A DNA stretch of 64,000 nucleotides from Mallotus nudiflorus (Eukaryota; Streptophyta; Magnoliopsida; Malpighiales; Euphorbiaceae), in NCBI GenBank assembly GCA_947683625.1, contig CANTUR010000344.1, positions 434,001 through 498,000 on the forward strand, written 5' to 3'. This document shows positions 51,304-63,878 of this stretch, piece by piece. The notes under the pieces were generated by a model. It saw only the letters and a list, made by a program, of their open reading frames with translations, did no database searches and was not told where the DNA came from. Both the position numbers and the translations under genes were made by a program. Every line of letters begins with the position of its first letter. Position 1 is the first letter of the stretch.

Positions 51304-51950
51304 TGTTTGTATCGGCCCAGCATGGTCTAAACGTGCTTGACCAGAGCCTTGAATCAAATCTAAACCTACTTTATAGGGCTTAGTTGGTGTTTGAATGGCT
51401 GTCCATCAGTCAAGACTCATTTTTGGCAAGTTATGTCCATGTCTTGATCCAGGGCAATTAGAAAATTTACCTTATTGTAATTTAGAAAGGTTTTTACTTA
51501 ATTTATTTCCTTGTTATAGATTAGGCAAGTTTTTATGTTGATTTATTTCGTTAAGCTTAGTTAGAAAAGTCTCATGTGATTTTGTTTCCATAATTAGTCA
51601 GGCTCCAAGACTTATAAAAGCTAAAGCAATGTATTGTAATAAGGGCTTTACACATTTTTAATAAAAAAACTCAATATATATTGCTCTAAGCTATTTTCTT
51701 AAGACCCAGTATCTTTTATCCAGATCCTAGTGATTAAAGCTTCCTGGTGAAGCAAATCTCCTATTTGATCCAAATCAAATAGGTTAGAAGGTACTTGAAC
51801 TTGTTTCTTGTCCCTATCACCACCTTGAGCTAGTGATAAGATCCTTTTTCTTCAATACAATCTTTTGTGATATTGTAAAAGGCTTACACAAACCCATTTA
51901 AACAATCAAAAGGTGCTTGGGCTAATTCTCAATATTTTTAAGGCCGAACA
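51304..51950 (+). mobile_element. Old Ty3/gypsy 5' LTR
   Basis: Contains a TATA box (51613-51619) followed about 50 bp later by an AATAAAAAA polyadenylation-like signal, the usual LTR layout, and ends CCGAACA. Directly after it comes a primer-binding-type stretch TTTTTGGCATGCTTAGTGGGA (about 51953-51973) similar to that of plant Ty3/gypsy elements, then a gag-like start at 51981. The left boundary at TGTTTGTATC is an estimate. Confidence 0.6.
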
Positions 51951-52040
51951 TCTTTTTGGCATGCTTAGTGGGACATTTGTATGCCTGTGCAGACAAGATC
52001 ACAAAGAGCCATTACCATTAGCAAATCTAGTGAGAGGACT

Positions 52041-54141
52041 TATAAACGGTGGGGTTTAGCGCGCGTCCAAGATTTTAGCAACCGTGACACTGTTTAGGCT
52101 CAAGGCCTTAGCGAACACACTACTATATCAAAAAGACATATTATGGAGATGAAGGGTCACCACCCAGGGTAATAAGTAGGACAAATCAATTTGGTGGTAC
52201 TCAATTCTTTAAAAGAAAGCTAGCACAACAACCAAGAAATTATGGAAATGGAATACTAACTTCTTTTAGTCTTATGTTCATTTAGAATAACTTTATGAAT
52301 TACTATCTTATTCTCTATTTATACACAGTTTTATTAAACCCTAATTAAACATCCATCTAGTCATAAAACTGCATGTAGAAAATGCATACAAAGCGCATCA
52401 TCTCTAGGTCTAAACTGTGTTAATTTTATTTTAAAGTTAGCTAATTCTACATTTTTATTTACAAGTGAAATGGACTAAAGGTGGACCAATATGTTAATAA
52501 ATGAGCCTAAGTCTATTCATTTTAATTTAACTAAAGAAATGGGCCTATAGTCTATGAATTTTAAAGAAAGGAATTAATTAGTGAGTCTAATTCTAACTTG
52601 ATTTTAAATAAAAAATGGGCCTAAGTTTATTTGTTTTAAAAGAAATGAAATTAATGGGTTAAGCTAAATCTAAGTTAATTTTATTAACTAAAAATGGGAC
52701 TAAGTCTAAATTAATCTAAATGGGCCTAAATTGATTTTAAAATTAATTAAACCTAAAAATTCAATTAAAAGCCTATATATTAAATGGGTTAGAGCCTAAC
52801 GTGGGTTTTAGGTCCCAAGACACACAAAAATAAACAAAAAAAATAAAATAAATCAACCATGCAATTAAATTATTTCTTCTAAAAAACCTAATTTTACTTA
52901 ACATGCAACATAAATTAATATACTACCTCTATTGATTTTAATTAAGGTTTACCAAATTGAACCTAATTTACTAATTAATTTTTTAAGAACAAGAGAACTA
53001 AATTTTCATTATTCCCACCATCAAGGATATTACAAAATCTACCAAAATAGTAAAGAAAATAAAATTAAAATACAACCTTTAAGAAGACAAATTAAAGAAA
53101 CTCAAAACCTAAAAAAAACCAATAAAATAAACTAAACATAGCAAAATAAAATAAAATTGGGATCTTGATTTTTGACTTTCATTCATGGATTCTTCGTGAG
53201 TTTCCTTGGTTCAATTATATATTCATCATCACAAAAAAACATGAAACACAAAGAACTAAAAAGAAAATAAGGTTAGAATTAATAAACAAAGAAAAATAAA
53301 ATAATGAATTAAACCAAAATTAAATAAAAACATAAAAAAAATAAAAAAGGAAAAATAGTGACATAAAAATTAAAAAAAAAAAAGTAGGAGATGAATAATG
53401 TTGTTCAAATGGTGTTTGAATGCCCCTTATAATAAGATTTCATTGTGTTGAAATAGAATCTGATTGATTTTTTTTCTCCGGCTTGATTGACTTTTTAAGA
53501 ACAATAATTTTCGTTAAAAAAATTCTCTATTTTTCAAAGCTTTCTCTTTTTTTTGATTGAAAAGCTTGCTCTCTGATTTTTTTTTTTTGCTCATTGTCCC
53601 TCTTTTTTTTTTTTGGAAATAAACAGGTGAGGAAGAAGCTTTATGTGATTTTTTTTTTCAAAGCCAAACCCCCCCTTAGAATGAAGAAAACATCCCTTTT
53701 TATAGCTCCATAAACAAAACCCTAATCCCTCATATGACAAATAATGGAAGATAAAAACAAAAAATCAAATTAAACTTCTTGATAATGATAGGTTATCAAG
53801 AAGATTTTATCCCCTTTTTTTTAACCAATAAAAAATAAGAGAAATAATTTTCAAAAAAAAAATTAATTAAAAAATGTAAAAATTACCGATAGGAATAGTA
53901 CAATTCCAATCGAAATTGTAGATTTTCGATTAGTAATTTATATATATTTAACATTTAATTACAAAAAGACCTCTAAAAGAATTAAAACTTTTTCAATTGG
54001 GTTCTTAAAAAAACATTTCAATTAAGTCCTTAAAAAGCTGCAATTAAGCCCTAAGATTCAAAAATCAATATCCACAGAGATAAACTTTCATCATTGGGTC
54101 ATCTGTCCAAACTCAGGTCATCCCGAAATTGGGTGCTTATA
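52041..54141 (-). mobile_element. Solo LTR of a Ty3/gypsy-like family, minus orientation
   Basis: On the minus strand it begins TATAAGCACC (canonical TG changed to TA) and ends CCCACCGTTTATA. Target-site duplication GGACT at 52036-52040 and 54142-54146. A TATAAAAAGG promoter-like box lies near 53700 on the minus strand. It is about 2.1 kb and is the inverted relative of 54655-56733. Confidence 0.88.
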
Positions 54142-54654
54142 GGACTACTTCGAACCACAAGATCGATGCATCAAAAGGGCACGTGTAAAAGTAAAGCCAA
54201 AATGAACCTTTAGACAACAAAGAGGAGTACAATCGTGCTTTGCCACCCAGGAGACAACGCATCCTTATTAGGGAAGATGTGGATTTTGTCAAAGACAAAG
54301 TGTCTAGGGAGAACCATACTCTCTTCAATGACCTAATCGCGTAAATGTCAACGGTCTTGAGGTTGATTCTAAAGAGGAATGAGTCGATCCAAATGTAGTC
54401 CCAAAAGCAACTGAAGGAAATTAATGTCAATATGCACCGCATGGCATCAATTCTTGAGGTAAACAAAATGCAGAATTTCCTAGGTATTCCTCAGACACCA
54501 ATAGACCTTATAGTCATAACTTACAATATGGAAATATATGTCTGATGAGAAGGCCCGATGATATTGAAAGAAGTTATCAAGACCAATCTGTTAGCTACAA
54601 TGATAATAGTTATCAAGGTCAGGCGACAACCCACAACCCTAATCGGACTGGTAC

Positions 54655-56733
54655 TGTAGACACCTAATTTCGAGATGGTGAATTATGGATGTGACAGAAG
54701 ACTTTAATGATAAAAATGTCATGAATAGGTCTTCATTATTTGAACTTTGAAACTTTAAGGGTCTAATTGCATTGTTTTTAAGAAAGGAATTAAAGTTTTC
54801 ATGGACTAAACCGCAATGCTTTTTAAGGATCTAATTGCAAAACTTATATTCTTTCAAGGACTTTTCAGAATTAGTTAATCCTAATAGGAATTATATAATT
54901 TCTGTCGAAATTAGACTCCTTTCGCAAATTCTTAAATTTTCAGGATAAATCTAGAATTTTCTAGATGAATTAAGTCCTAATTGGTTTGAAATTCTCCAAA
55001 AATTATTTTGATAATATTTTTAAGGAAATAGAAGTCTTTTAGGAATCAATTTATAACTAGGATTTCAAGATGTAACCCTATATAAGTAGGAGGGTTTTAG
55101 CTCTGAGAGGGGGGAGAAAAAATAAAAAAGGGAGGGAAGGAGTATAGAAGAGGAAGAGTGAGAAAATAAAAAAATAAACGAAAAAAATGAGGAAAGAAAA
55201 GGAGAGAAAAAAAAAAGAGAAAAATTATTTTCTACAAAATTTCTTTTAAGATCTTTGAAGAATTTTTTAAGAGAAGATTAGAAGACCTATTAAGAAACGG
55301 TGATTTTACAAATCTAAGGAGCTCCCCATCACTCATAAGCATCATCATCATCTTCTTCTTCTATTCTATTTATTTCTTTTTTTATTTTATTGATTATTTC
55401 TATTATTTGAGTTATTATTATTATTTATTCACTAACCATAATTGTTATTGTTTTTTATGGTGATTATGGAGGAAAACACATGATGATCATCATACTTGGA
55501 GAATCAAATCCATAAGAGGTCCATGAGATGCCATGGATAACACCTTATAGAGATATAATTTCTAGAATTTTTTTATTATTATTTTATTTTATTGCTTTAT
55601 TTTATTTATTTATTTTTTGAGGTTGTATTAATTATTTTTATTATTTTTTATAGATTATTATAATAGCCCCAATAGTGGGAATAGTGGAGTTATATGTGTG
55701 ATTGCATGTCTATGTTAATTAATTAGTTAGTAAAATTAGAGTTTTAATTGGGTAATTAATTAAAATTAATGGAGGAAGTAGATTAATTTAGGTTGCATGT
55801 TAATAAAAATTAGGGTTTTTAGGAGAGATTAATTTAATTATTTGTTTGGTCTTTTATTTATTTATTTTGGCATTTTATATTTATTTTTGGGCTTATTTAT
55901 TTTTATTTTATTTTTGAACTTATTTGTTTATTTTTATGTGTTTTGGGCCTTAAGCCCATATAAGATTTTAATCCACTTTAATAATTTTAGGTTTTTAGGT
56001 TTAATCATTAAAATGCATCTTAGGCCCATAATTAATTAGATTTTTAGGTTATAGATAACTTAAGCCTATTTAGTAAATTAGACATAGACCCACTTAATTT
56101 AATTTAATTTAATTTAATTAGACTTAGCCCATTTAATATTAGGCCTTTTTCATAATTTGTAGATTAAAGATCACTTTAGCATTAAAATGTGTAGAATTAG
56201 GCCCACTAACTTAAATATCTTCTTCATAAATTGTAGATTTAGGCCCATTTTTAGAATTAAAATTAAAAGGAATTAGTCTTTTAGGCACATTAATTAAAAC
56301 ATGTAGATTTAGCTAATTTAATTAAAATCCATGTATATTAGACTAACTTAGAGATCATGTGTTTGATTGAATGCATTATTTACTTGTATTTTCATGACTA
56401 GTTTGCCTTGGATTTCATTGCTAGAATAAGGGTTTATATGAAATTGCATGTAAATAGAGGATAATTTAGTAATTTATAAACTAATTCTAAATGAACATGA
56501 GACTGAAAGAAGTTAGTATTCTGTACCTAGAATCTTCTAGTTGTGGTGCTAGCTTTCTTTTAGGGAATTGAGTACCACCTTTTCAATTTGTCCCAGTTAT
56601 TACCTTAGGTGGTGACTTCTTATCTCTATGTCATGTCTTTGTGACAGTGGTTAGTGTGTTCTCTAGAGCCTTGAGCTCAAACAGTGTCACGATTGCTAAA
56701 ATCTTGGACGTGCACTAAACCCCACCATCTATA
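54655..56733 (+). mobile_element. Solo LTR of the same family, plus orientation
   Basis: Begins TGTAGACACCTAATTTCGAG and ends CCCACCATCTATA, about 2.08 kb, with target-site duplication GGTAC at 54650-54654 and 56734-56738. A CTATATAAG box near 55080 fits an LTR promoter. Its 3' third (AAAGAAAGCTAGC-type, ACACTGTTTGAGCTCAAGG-type and CTTGGACGTGCACTAAACCC blocks) matches 52045-52450 in inverse orientation. Confidence 0.88.
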
Positions 56734-56998
56734 GGTACTGTGTTCACATATGATGAACAAGGCCAAGTTATTGAATTAAACTCAAGTCAGGATGTAGACC
56801 TATATAGTAATCAAGCATAGTTTAATAATAATGACTATAAGTATGAGTATCAGCCACCTATGGCCGCTCAGAGTCTATTGAGAGACACTTTGGAAAAAAT
56901 GGGAATAGATTTTAAACCCATTTCTAAGCTGATGTATAATGTATAATAAACCCTATATTGACTGGATAGATAAATTACATCTTTTTGCTAGAGGTTAC

Positions 56999-59900
56999 TG
57001 TCACGACCCAAAACAGGGGCCATGACCGGCGCTAGGGAACGGGAATTCTTTCGAATCCGGAACCCGTAGCAAGCCTAAAAAAAAATAAATAAATAAATCA
57101 TGCCATAACAACAGTAATCATATAATATGCAGCAGAAATAAAAATCATAAATATAATGATAACACTTCATCATTGGATTTGAATCAAATCTCATCACATA
57201 TATAAAATCTCTTTAATACAAATCCAGTTTCAACATAATACATCTCTTTTAAAATAAAATACATGAAATCCACTACTTTAATTCACAACTACTGCAGTGT
57301 CTAGAATAAATAAATAAAACTCAAGTAGACAATTTACATAAAGAAGTCGGGCGGAAGAAATCCGGCGTATCGACCTGCTACTGAGGTCTGAAGAAGTTGA
57401 CTCTCCTGAAAAATAGTCAACGGAGGGGAGTCAGACCTCACTGAGTGAATTACTATAATATATACATACACACTAACTGATAATGCATACAGTCAACAGT
57501 ATATATATAATATGTATATATACAGACAATTGCACACAGATGCAATAAAATCATTTTATATATTTTCTTTAAAAATCATCTTTTATGAAGGATCACATAG
57601 AACCCTAGAATATCGCAACCTCGGAAAAATAGTGTTAGACAACACTCTAGCCACATAGGCTCACTTATTCCAAAATATATCCACTTAATCCATTTAGACA
57701 GTAGACTGGCCCCGAGACACTAAGTCAACCGAGCTCCAGCAGTCTGACTGCCAGTGTGATTGGCCCCGAGACACTTGGTCAACCGAGCTCCAGCAATCAC
57801 ACCCACAAACCACATCTCACACATATCAATAATCATATCCAATCAATATCCACAAATAAGTTAGTATTATAGCCTAAATACTATAGGCGTATCGGTACGT
57901 ACTCGGTCCTAGTGCTGCCCACTAGGTAGCACGTTCTATCGATATCCTTCGTTAATAAATAAATCATTCATTCACAAAAATAAATGATGCATGAATTTAA
58001 ATGAAACAACAATATAAACCATATATATACCGGAAATATACCAAAAGTAAACCGGGTATATTTCGAGTATATATACGTCAAATGAATTCAGTCAAATTAT
58101 AAATTAAGTTGGAAATATATTTAAAAACATTTTTTAAATATATTTTATTTACAAAACATGCATATAATTTAATATATACCAAAAATATACTTAAATACAA
58201 ATCACATTATTTATGCATTCTAATCAAAATAAAACATATATTTCTAAATCATGCACCCTAAGCATATATATATAGTATAGTAACTCACCTAATGCGCTCC
58301 ACGAGACGGGTCCGACAGGCCTGGTCCACTAGCCCTCGGTCTCGGCGCAACTAAACAAGAAATAAGTAATCGACATCAAAATAAACCTAACAGAAATCCT
58401 AGAATTCGATCTAGAGTATTAAACACAGAATCGGAATTTAGGGTTCGACTGGATATCACGTTTTACGAGAATTCTACCGAAAATTCGACAGAACCTCCCC
58501 TGTAAAACGGACATCTCTCTACTCAAAAGAGTAGAGCCAACCCTGCAAAGAAATACACTTCGAGAAATAGGCTCAACACAATCAAAATCCGACGGTCGGA
58601 CTCCAAACTACAGTCCACCGACCGGGGTCCACAAACACAGAATAATTCCAGATATACCAAAAATATCCTTAAATCACAGAAATACATTTTATAAGTAGAA
58701 ATTACATAATTAACCTTTAAACACTGTAAAAACCGAATAAAACTCATTTTATTAGAAAAACCGTATATTATATATATAATTGAAAATAATTCACGAAAAA
58801 TAGTTTTAATTAGTTAAAAACACTAAATAATTTATAGAAATCATTTTTATACCTTAAATAACTATTAAAACCAATTAAATTACATTTTTAGCCAATTTAG
58901 GGTAAAATTACCAAAATACCCCTATATATATAAATATACTATAATTACTTAAAAAATTCACCAAAAATCATACAATTATCCAAAATTAATTTTCTCAACA
59001 TATTTATCAATAATTAAACTCAATTAACCAATTAAATTCAATTAAAAATACATTTAACCCTAATTTTCCAAATTCACATAAACTTCAATAATTAAAAATA
59101 AATACTTAAAAATTCATAAAAATTCCAAATAAATTCCTATAATTCATTTCATCACCTAATTCAACCATAAACTCCAATTTCATAATTTTAATAATTAATT
59201 TCCGAAAATTAGAAAATAATATTAAAATATTCAAAAATACCCAAAAATCCAAAAAATCTCCAAAAATTCTACAAAAATTCACACATGTAGATTAAGCTAC
59301 TAGGATCAACATTTGTGAAGGGAGTTTTCATGAATCAACCAATTCGAAGCTTAAAAAAATCAAAAACCCTAATAGGCCGAAATTGAAAATTCGAAACCTA
59401 AGCAAATCTAGACCAATTCAGCTCAAACCAAAGCTAGAATCACACTCACCGGAGCTCAAGGAGAAGAAAGAGACCGGCGGTGTCGAAAATGGTGGCTGGA
59501 ATCGGTGTGAACGACGGTGGATCGATTTTCGGCTTCTCCGGCCAAAATCGACTTCCAGACGTCGGAAACGGCTACCTCAGGCGGCGGAAATGGTTGGGGA
59601 AGGCGGTGGCACACCGGACGGCACTCCCACGGTGAAGAAACGGCATGACAGACGTCCGGACGGCGAGGAGAAGGATCGGGAGGAAGAAGGAGACTCGGGG
59701 GCAAATGTGTAATTTTCCAAACTTTTTATTTTTTTGATGTATATATGTATATATATATACTTTACACTATATAATAAAATAATATTAAATTACACACATC
59801 AAATATACACCACACACATAAAATTTAATATTTTAATAATTTATACTAAATAAAATTAATTAAATAACAATAAAACAAATAAATAACTAATAAAATATTA

Positions 59901-60198
59901 GGGTAATAATAAACCCTAATTAAATAAACATACACACATGTAGGCTTTATTTAGTATTTTAAAAATACGTATGAATCCATGCAAGTCCGAAAATATATTT
60001 AAAATATTTACGTGAAAATTTCCCCGAAAATGCAAGTCCCGGGAAAATTTTACGTAAAGTACTGTAGATAAAACACAGTATTAAAAATAGGTTTTAAATA
60101 CATATTAACTCGTAAAAATACCATATAAAATACAGAAATTATTGACACTGCATATCCCGGTACAGTGTAAAAATATTTTAAAAACACGGGATATTACA
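56999..60198 (-). repeat. 3' LTR of the Tekay element (3.2 kb)
   Basis: Reads TGTCACGACCC to GGGATATTACA on the + strand, that is TGTAATATCCC to GGGTCGTGACA in element sense. It is close in sequence along its whole length to the solo LTR at 30727-33936, including the two-unit internal repeat and a GC-rich block (59440-59705). Confidence 0.93.
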
Positions 60199-60211
60199 GT
60201 CTTCCCCCCTT
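60199..60211 (-). other. Polypurine tract of the Tekay element
   Basis: Minus strand AAGGGGGGAAGAC lies immediately upstream of the 3' LTR start TGTAAT. This is the plus-strand primer site expected at this position in an LTR retrotransposon. Confidence 0.9.
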
Positions 60212-60245
60212 ACAAGAATTCGTCCCCGAATTCCAGAAAACAAGA

Positions 60246-63200
60246 TCAAGAAGGAAAGAGATACGGGTAAGAAGCTCGCATCTCAGCTTCAGTCTCCCAC
60301 GTATGCTCCTCAACTTTATCGCTGCACCACAGAACCTTAACCATTGAAATCTGCTTCGATCGCAATTGTCAAACTTGATAATCAACGATCGCCACAGGTT
60401 CTTCCACAAACGTCAAATCTTCACTCACTTCCACACTGTCAGGTTGCAACACGTGAGAAGGGTCTGAGATATACTTCCTCAACATCGAGATATGAAATAC
60501 TGGATGCACCTGTGACATACTCAGAGGCAAATCCAACCGATATGCAACAGTGCCAACTCTCTCCAGAATCTCAAACGGTCCAATGTATCTCGGTGCTAAC
60601 TTACCCTTCCTGCCAAATCTCATCACACCCTTCATCGGAGATACTTTAAGAAAAACAAAATCTCCAACCTGAAACTCCATATCTCTACGCCTAGGATCCG
60701 CATAACTCTTCTGTCTGCTTACTGCGGTCTCTAATCTTCGCTTAATCATGACGACTTTCTCTGCAGCATCCTGAACCATCTCTGGTCCAGTCAAAGCTCT
60801 CTCACCAATCTCATCCCAACGCAACGGGGATCTACACTTCCTTCCATACAAAGCCTCATATGGTGCCATGCCAATACTGCTATGGTAGCTATTATTATAT
60901 GCAAACTCAACAAGCAACAAATGATCATCCCAGCTACCTCCCAAATCCAAGACACACATCCTCAACATATCTTCCAGTGTCTGGATCGTCCTCTCAGACT
61001 GGCCATCTGTCTGAGGATGAAAAGCAGTACTGAAATCCAACCTAGTGCCCATCGCTTCTTGCAACTTCTGCCAAAAACGCGAAGTAAACACCGAACCTCT
61101 ATCTGACACAATGGACACAGGTACTCCATGAAGGCACACAATATGCTTCACATACAACTTCGCCAATCTAGCAACTGAATATGTAGCTTTCACAGGCAAG
61201 AAATGTGCAGACTTCGTCAATCTGTCTACAATCACTCAGATGGAATCGTATCCATCCTTCGAACGAGGTAAACTGACCACAAAATCCATAGCTATCCTTT
61301 CCCACTTCCACTCGGGAATAGGAAGAGGCTGAAGCTTCCCAGAAGGCTTCTGATGTTCGGCTTTCACTTGCTGACACGTCAAACACTTAGCAACATAATC
61401 AGCAACATCCTTCTTCAATCCATCCCACCAGTATAAATCTCTGATACTGTGGTACATCTTAGTGACACCTGGATGTATGCTGTAAGCTGTAGAATGTGCT
61501 TCCTCTAGGGTCTCTTCTCTCAAATCATCCACATCAGGAACACACAATCTACCACTGATCCACAACACACCATCATCATCAAGTGTGAAATCAGTGAACT
61601 TCCCTGCTCGAACATTCTCTGCAAGCTCTTCCAGAATAGGATCTCGGCTCTGAGCTGCTTTAATCCTATCCCTCAGTACAGATCGTACTTTAAACTGAGC
61701 TAACAGTCCACCTGATCTACTAATCTTCATCATCAGACCTTGATCCACCATCAGATGCAACTCTTGGATCAATGGTCTTCTCTCAACACTGATGTGAGCA
61801 AGACTACCTGAGGACTTCCTACTCAAGGCATCTGCTACAACATTAGCTTTACCCGGATGGTAAAGAATCTCGCAATCATAATCCTTCAATAATTCTAACC
61901 ATCTTCTCTGCCTCAAATTCAGATCTCGCTGCTGAAAAATGTACTTAAGGCTCTTGTGATTAGTAAATATCTCACAAGTCACCCCGTACAGATAATGTCT
62001 CCAAATCTTCAAAGCAAAGATCACTGCAGCCATCTCAAGATCATGTGTAGGATAGTTCTACTCATGCTTCTTCAATTGCCTCGAAGCATAGGCTATCACC
62101 CTTCCATTCTGCATCAGCACACAACCAAGACCAATTCTAGAGGCATCACAGTAAACTGTGAACTTATCCACACTATTAGGCAAAGCTAACACTGGCACTG
62201 TGGTCAACTTCTCCTTCAACAACTGAAAACTGTTCTCACAAGCTTCTGACCACTCGAATCTAACATTCATCTGAGTCAAGCGAGTCATAGGGGCTGCTAT
62301 CCTGGAAAAATCCTGCACAAACCGCCTATAATACCCGGCTAAACCCAGAAAACTCCGAATCTCTGCAACAGAAGTAGGTCTAGGCCATTCAGATACTGCC
62401 TCAACCTTCTGTGGATCAACCTGAATACCTTCTTTAGACACTACGTGTCCAAGAAAAGAAACACTCTCCATCCAGAAATCACACTTCGAGAATTTAGCAT
62501 AAAGCTGATGATCTCTCAGTGTCTGTAGTACAATCCTCAAATGATATACATGCTCTTCCATACTCCTTGAATATACCAGTATATCATCAATGAAGACTAC
62601 CACAAACTGATCCACATACGGTCTGAATACTCTGTTCATCAGATCCATAAAAGCTACTGGTGCATTAGTCAAACCAAAAGACATCACCAGAAACTCATAA
62701 TGACCATATCTAGTGCGAAAAGCTGTCTTAGGAATATCAGCTTCACTAGTCCGCAGCTGATGATAACCCGACCTCAAGTCAACCTTGGAAAAGAACTGTG
62801 CACCCTGTAGCTGATCAAACAAATCATCTATCCTCGGGAGAGGATACTTGTTCTTCACTGTCACCTTATTCAACTCTCTATAGTCAATGCACAGTCTCAG
62901 GGTACCATCCTTCTTCTTCACAAACAAGACTGGTGCACCCCAAGGAGAAACACTAGGTCTAATAAAACCCTTATCCAACAACTCTTGCAACTTCTCCTTC
63001 AACTCTCTCAACTCTGTAGGAGCCATACGATAGGGCGGCATAGATATAGGAGTAGTACCTGGAACCACATCTATACAGAACTCAATCTCTCTATGAGGTG
63101 GTAAACCTGGCAACTCCTTGGGAAAAACATCAGGAAACTCACAAGCAACAGGAACATCTGTGAGTGACAACTTCTCCACTGACGTATCCCTGACCAATGC

Positions 63201-63878
63201 CAAATATCCCTGACAACCCTTCTTCAATAACTTCCTAGCTGAAATAGCAGAAATAAGATTCTGAGGTGCTGAACTCCTATCACCAACAAACTTAAAATCT
63301 TCTTCACCAGGAATTCTAAAAGTCACCTCCTTATTCCTGTAATCTACCACGGCAAAATGCTGAGATAACCAATCCATTCCCAAAATAACATCAAACTCCA
63401 TCACATCCAGTAAAATCAAATCAGCGGGTAATTCTCTATCTCCCACGAGAACTGGACAACCAGAAAGAACAATATCGGTGTCCAAAGAATCGCTCAGAGG
63501 AGTGGCAACAGACAAAGGAAAAGCCATCCTCGAAGCTTGCCAACAAGATTTAGAAGCAAAAACAGGAGAAATAAATGAATGCGTGGCACCCGGATCAAAC
63601 AAAACCCATGCATCCAGGTAACAAACAGAAACAATACCTGCCACGACTGCATTAGATGCCTGAGCATCCTGCTGAGTCAGATGGAAGACTCTCACCTGGC
63701 CTCGACCTCCCTGCTGACTGGTAAAAGCCTGGCCAACACCTCTGGCACCTCCTCTAGTACCTCTACCACGACTCTGTTGTGGAACAAACTGAGTAGAACT
63801 CTGATGCTGGGCTGGTGGCAACTGAAATGGCACGGGTGCTGCACTAGCAATCGATTGCTGTGGAAATCGCAGAATCTG
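60246..63878 (-). pseudogene. Tekay pol region: PR-RT-RH-INT-chromodomain, with three in-frame stops
   Basis: One continuous minus-strand frame. The protease active-site region reads LFDPGATHSFIS (near 63595). Reverse transcriptase has a DIPKTAFRTRYGHYEF segment and FIDDILVYS (about 62590). RNase H begins FTVYCDAS (about 62160) and continues to NYPTHDLE. Integrase has the HPGVTKMYHSIRDLYWW and CLTCQQVKAEH zinc region, VDRLTKSAHF, IVSDRG and HPQTDGQSERTIQTLE (catalytic D, D, E). The end has a chromodomain-like segment. In-frame stops at 62058-62060 (TAG), 61236-61238 (TGA) and 60369-60371 (TGA) interrupt RNase H, integrase and chromodomain; no frameshift is seen, and the frame ends at a TGA at 60246-60248. 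Protein from this copy would be truncated, so the element is non-autonomous. Confidence 0.93.

Larger units (their letters stand above)
51981..56998 (+). pseudogene. Gag fragments of an old Ty3/gypsy element, split by two solo LTRs
   Basis: Three pieces on the + strand: 51981-52040 (starting MPVQTRSQRAITISKSSERT), 54147-54649 (basic and charged region with PPRRQRILIREDVDFVKDK, several stops) and 56739-56998 (TYDEQGQVIELNSSQDVDLY and MAAQSLLRDTLEKMGIDFKP). The breaks coincide exactly with LTR insertions that have clean target-site duplications, so the pieces belonged to one gag. The fragment is cut at 56998 by the Tekay element. Polymerase sequence of this element is not in the window. Confidence 0.6.

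Noticed and set aside
63590..63610. Protease active site reading DPG instead of DSG as a loss-of-function mutation
   Set aside because: I recall DPGATHS-type variants in related plant elements, so I did not count it as damage.
62058..63833. Host aspartic protease or reverse-transcriptase gene
   Set aside because: The domain order, polypurine tract and LTR show it is the chromovirus polyprotein.
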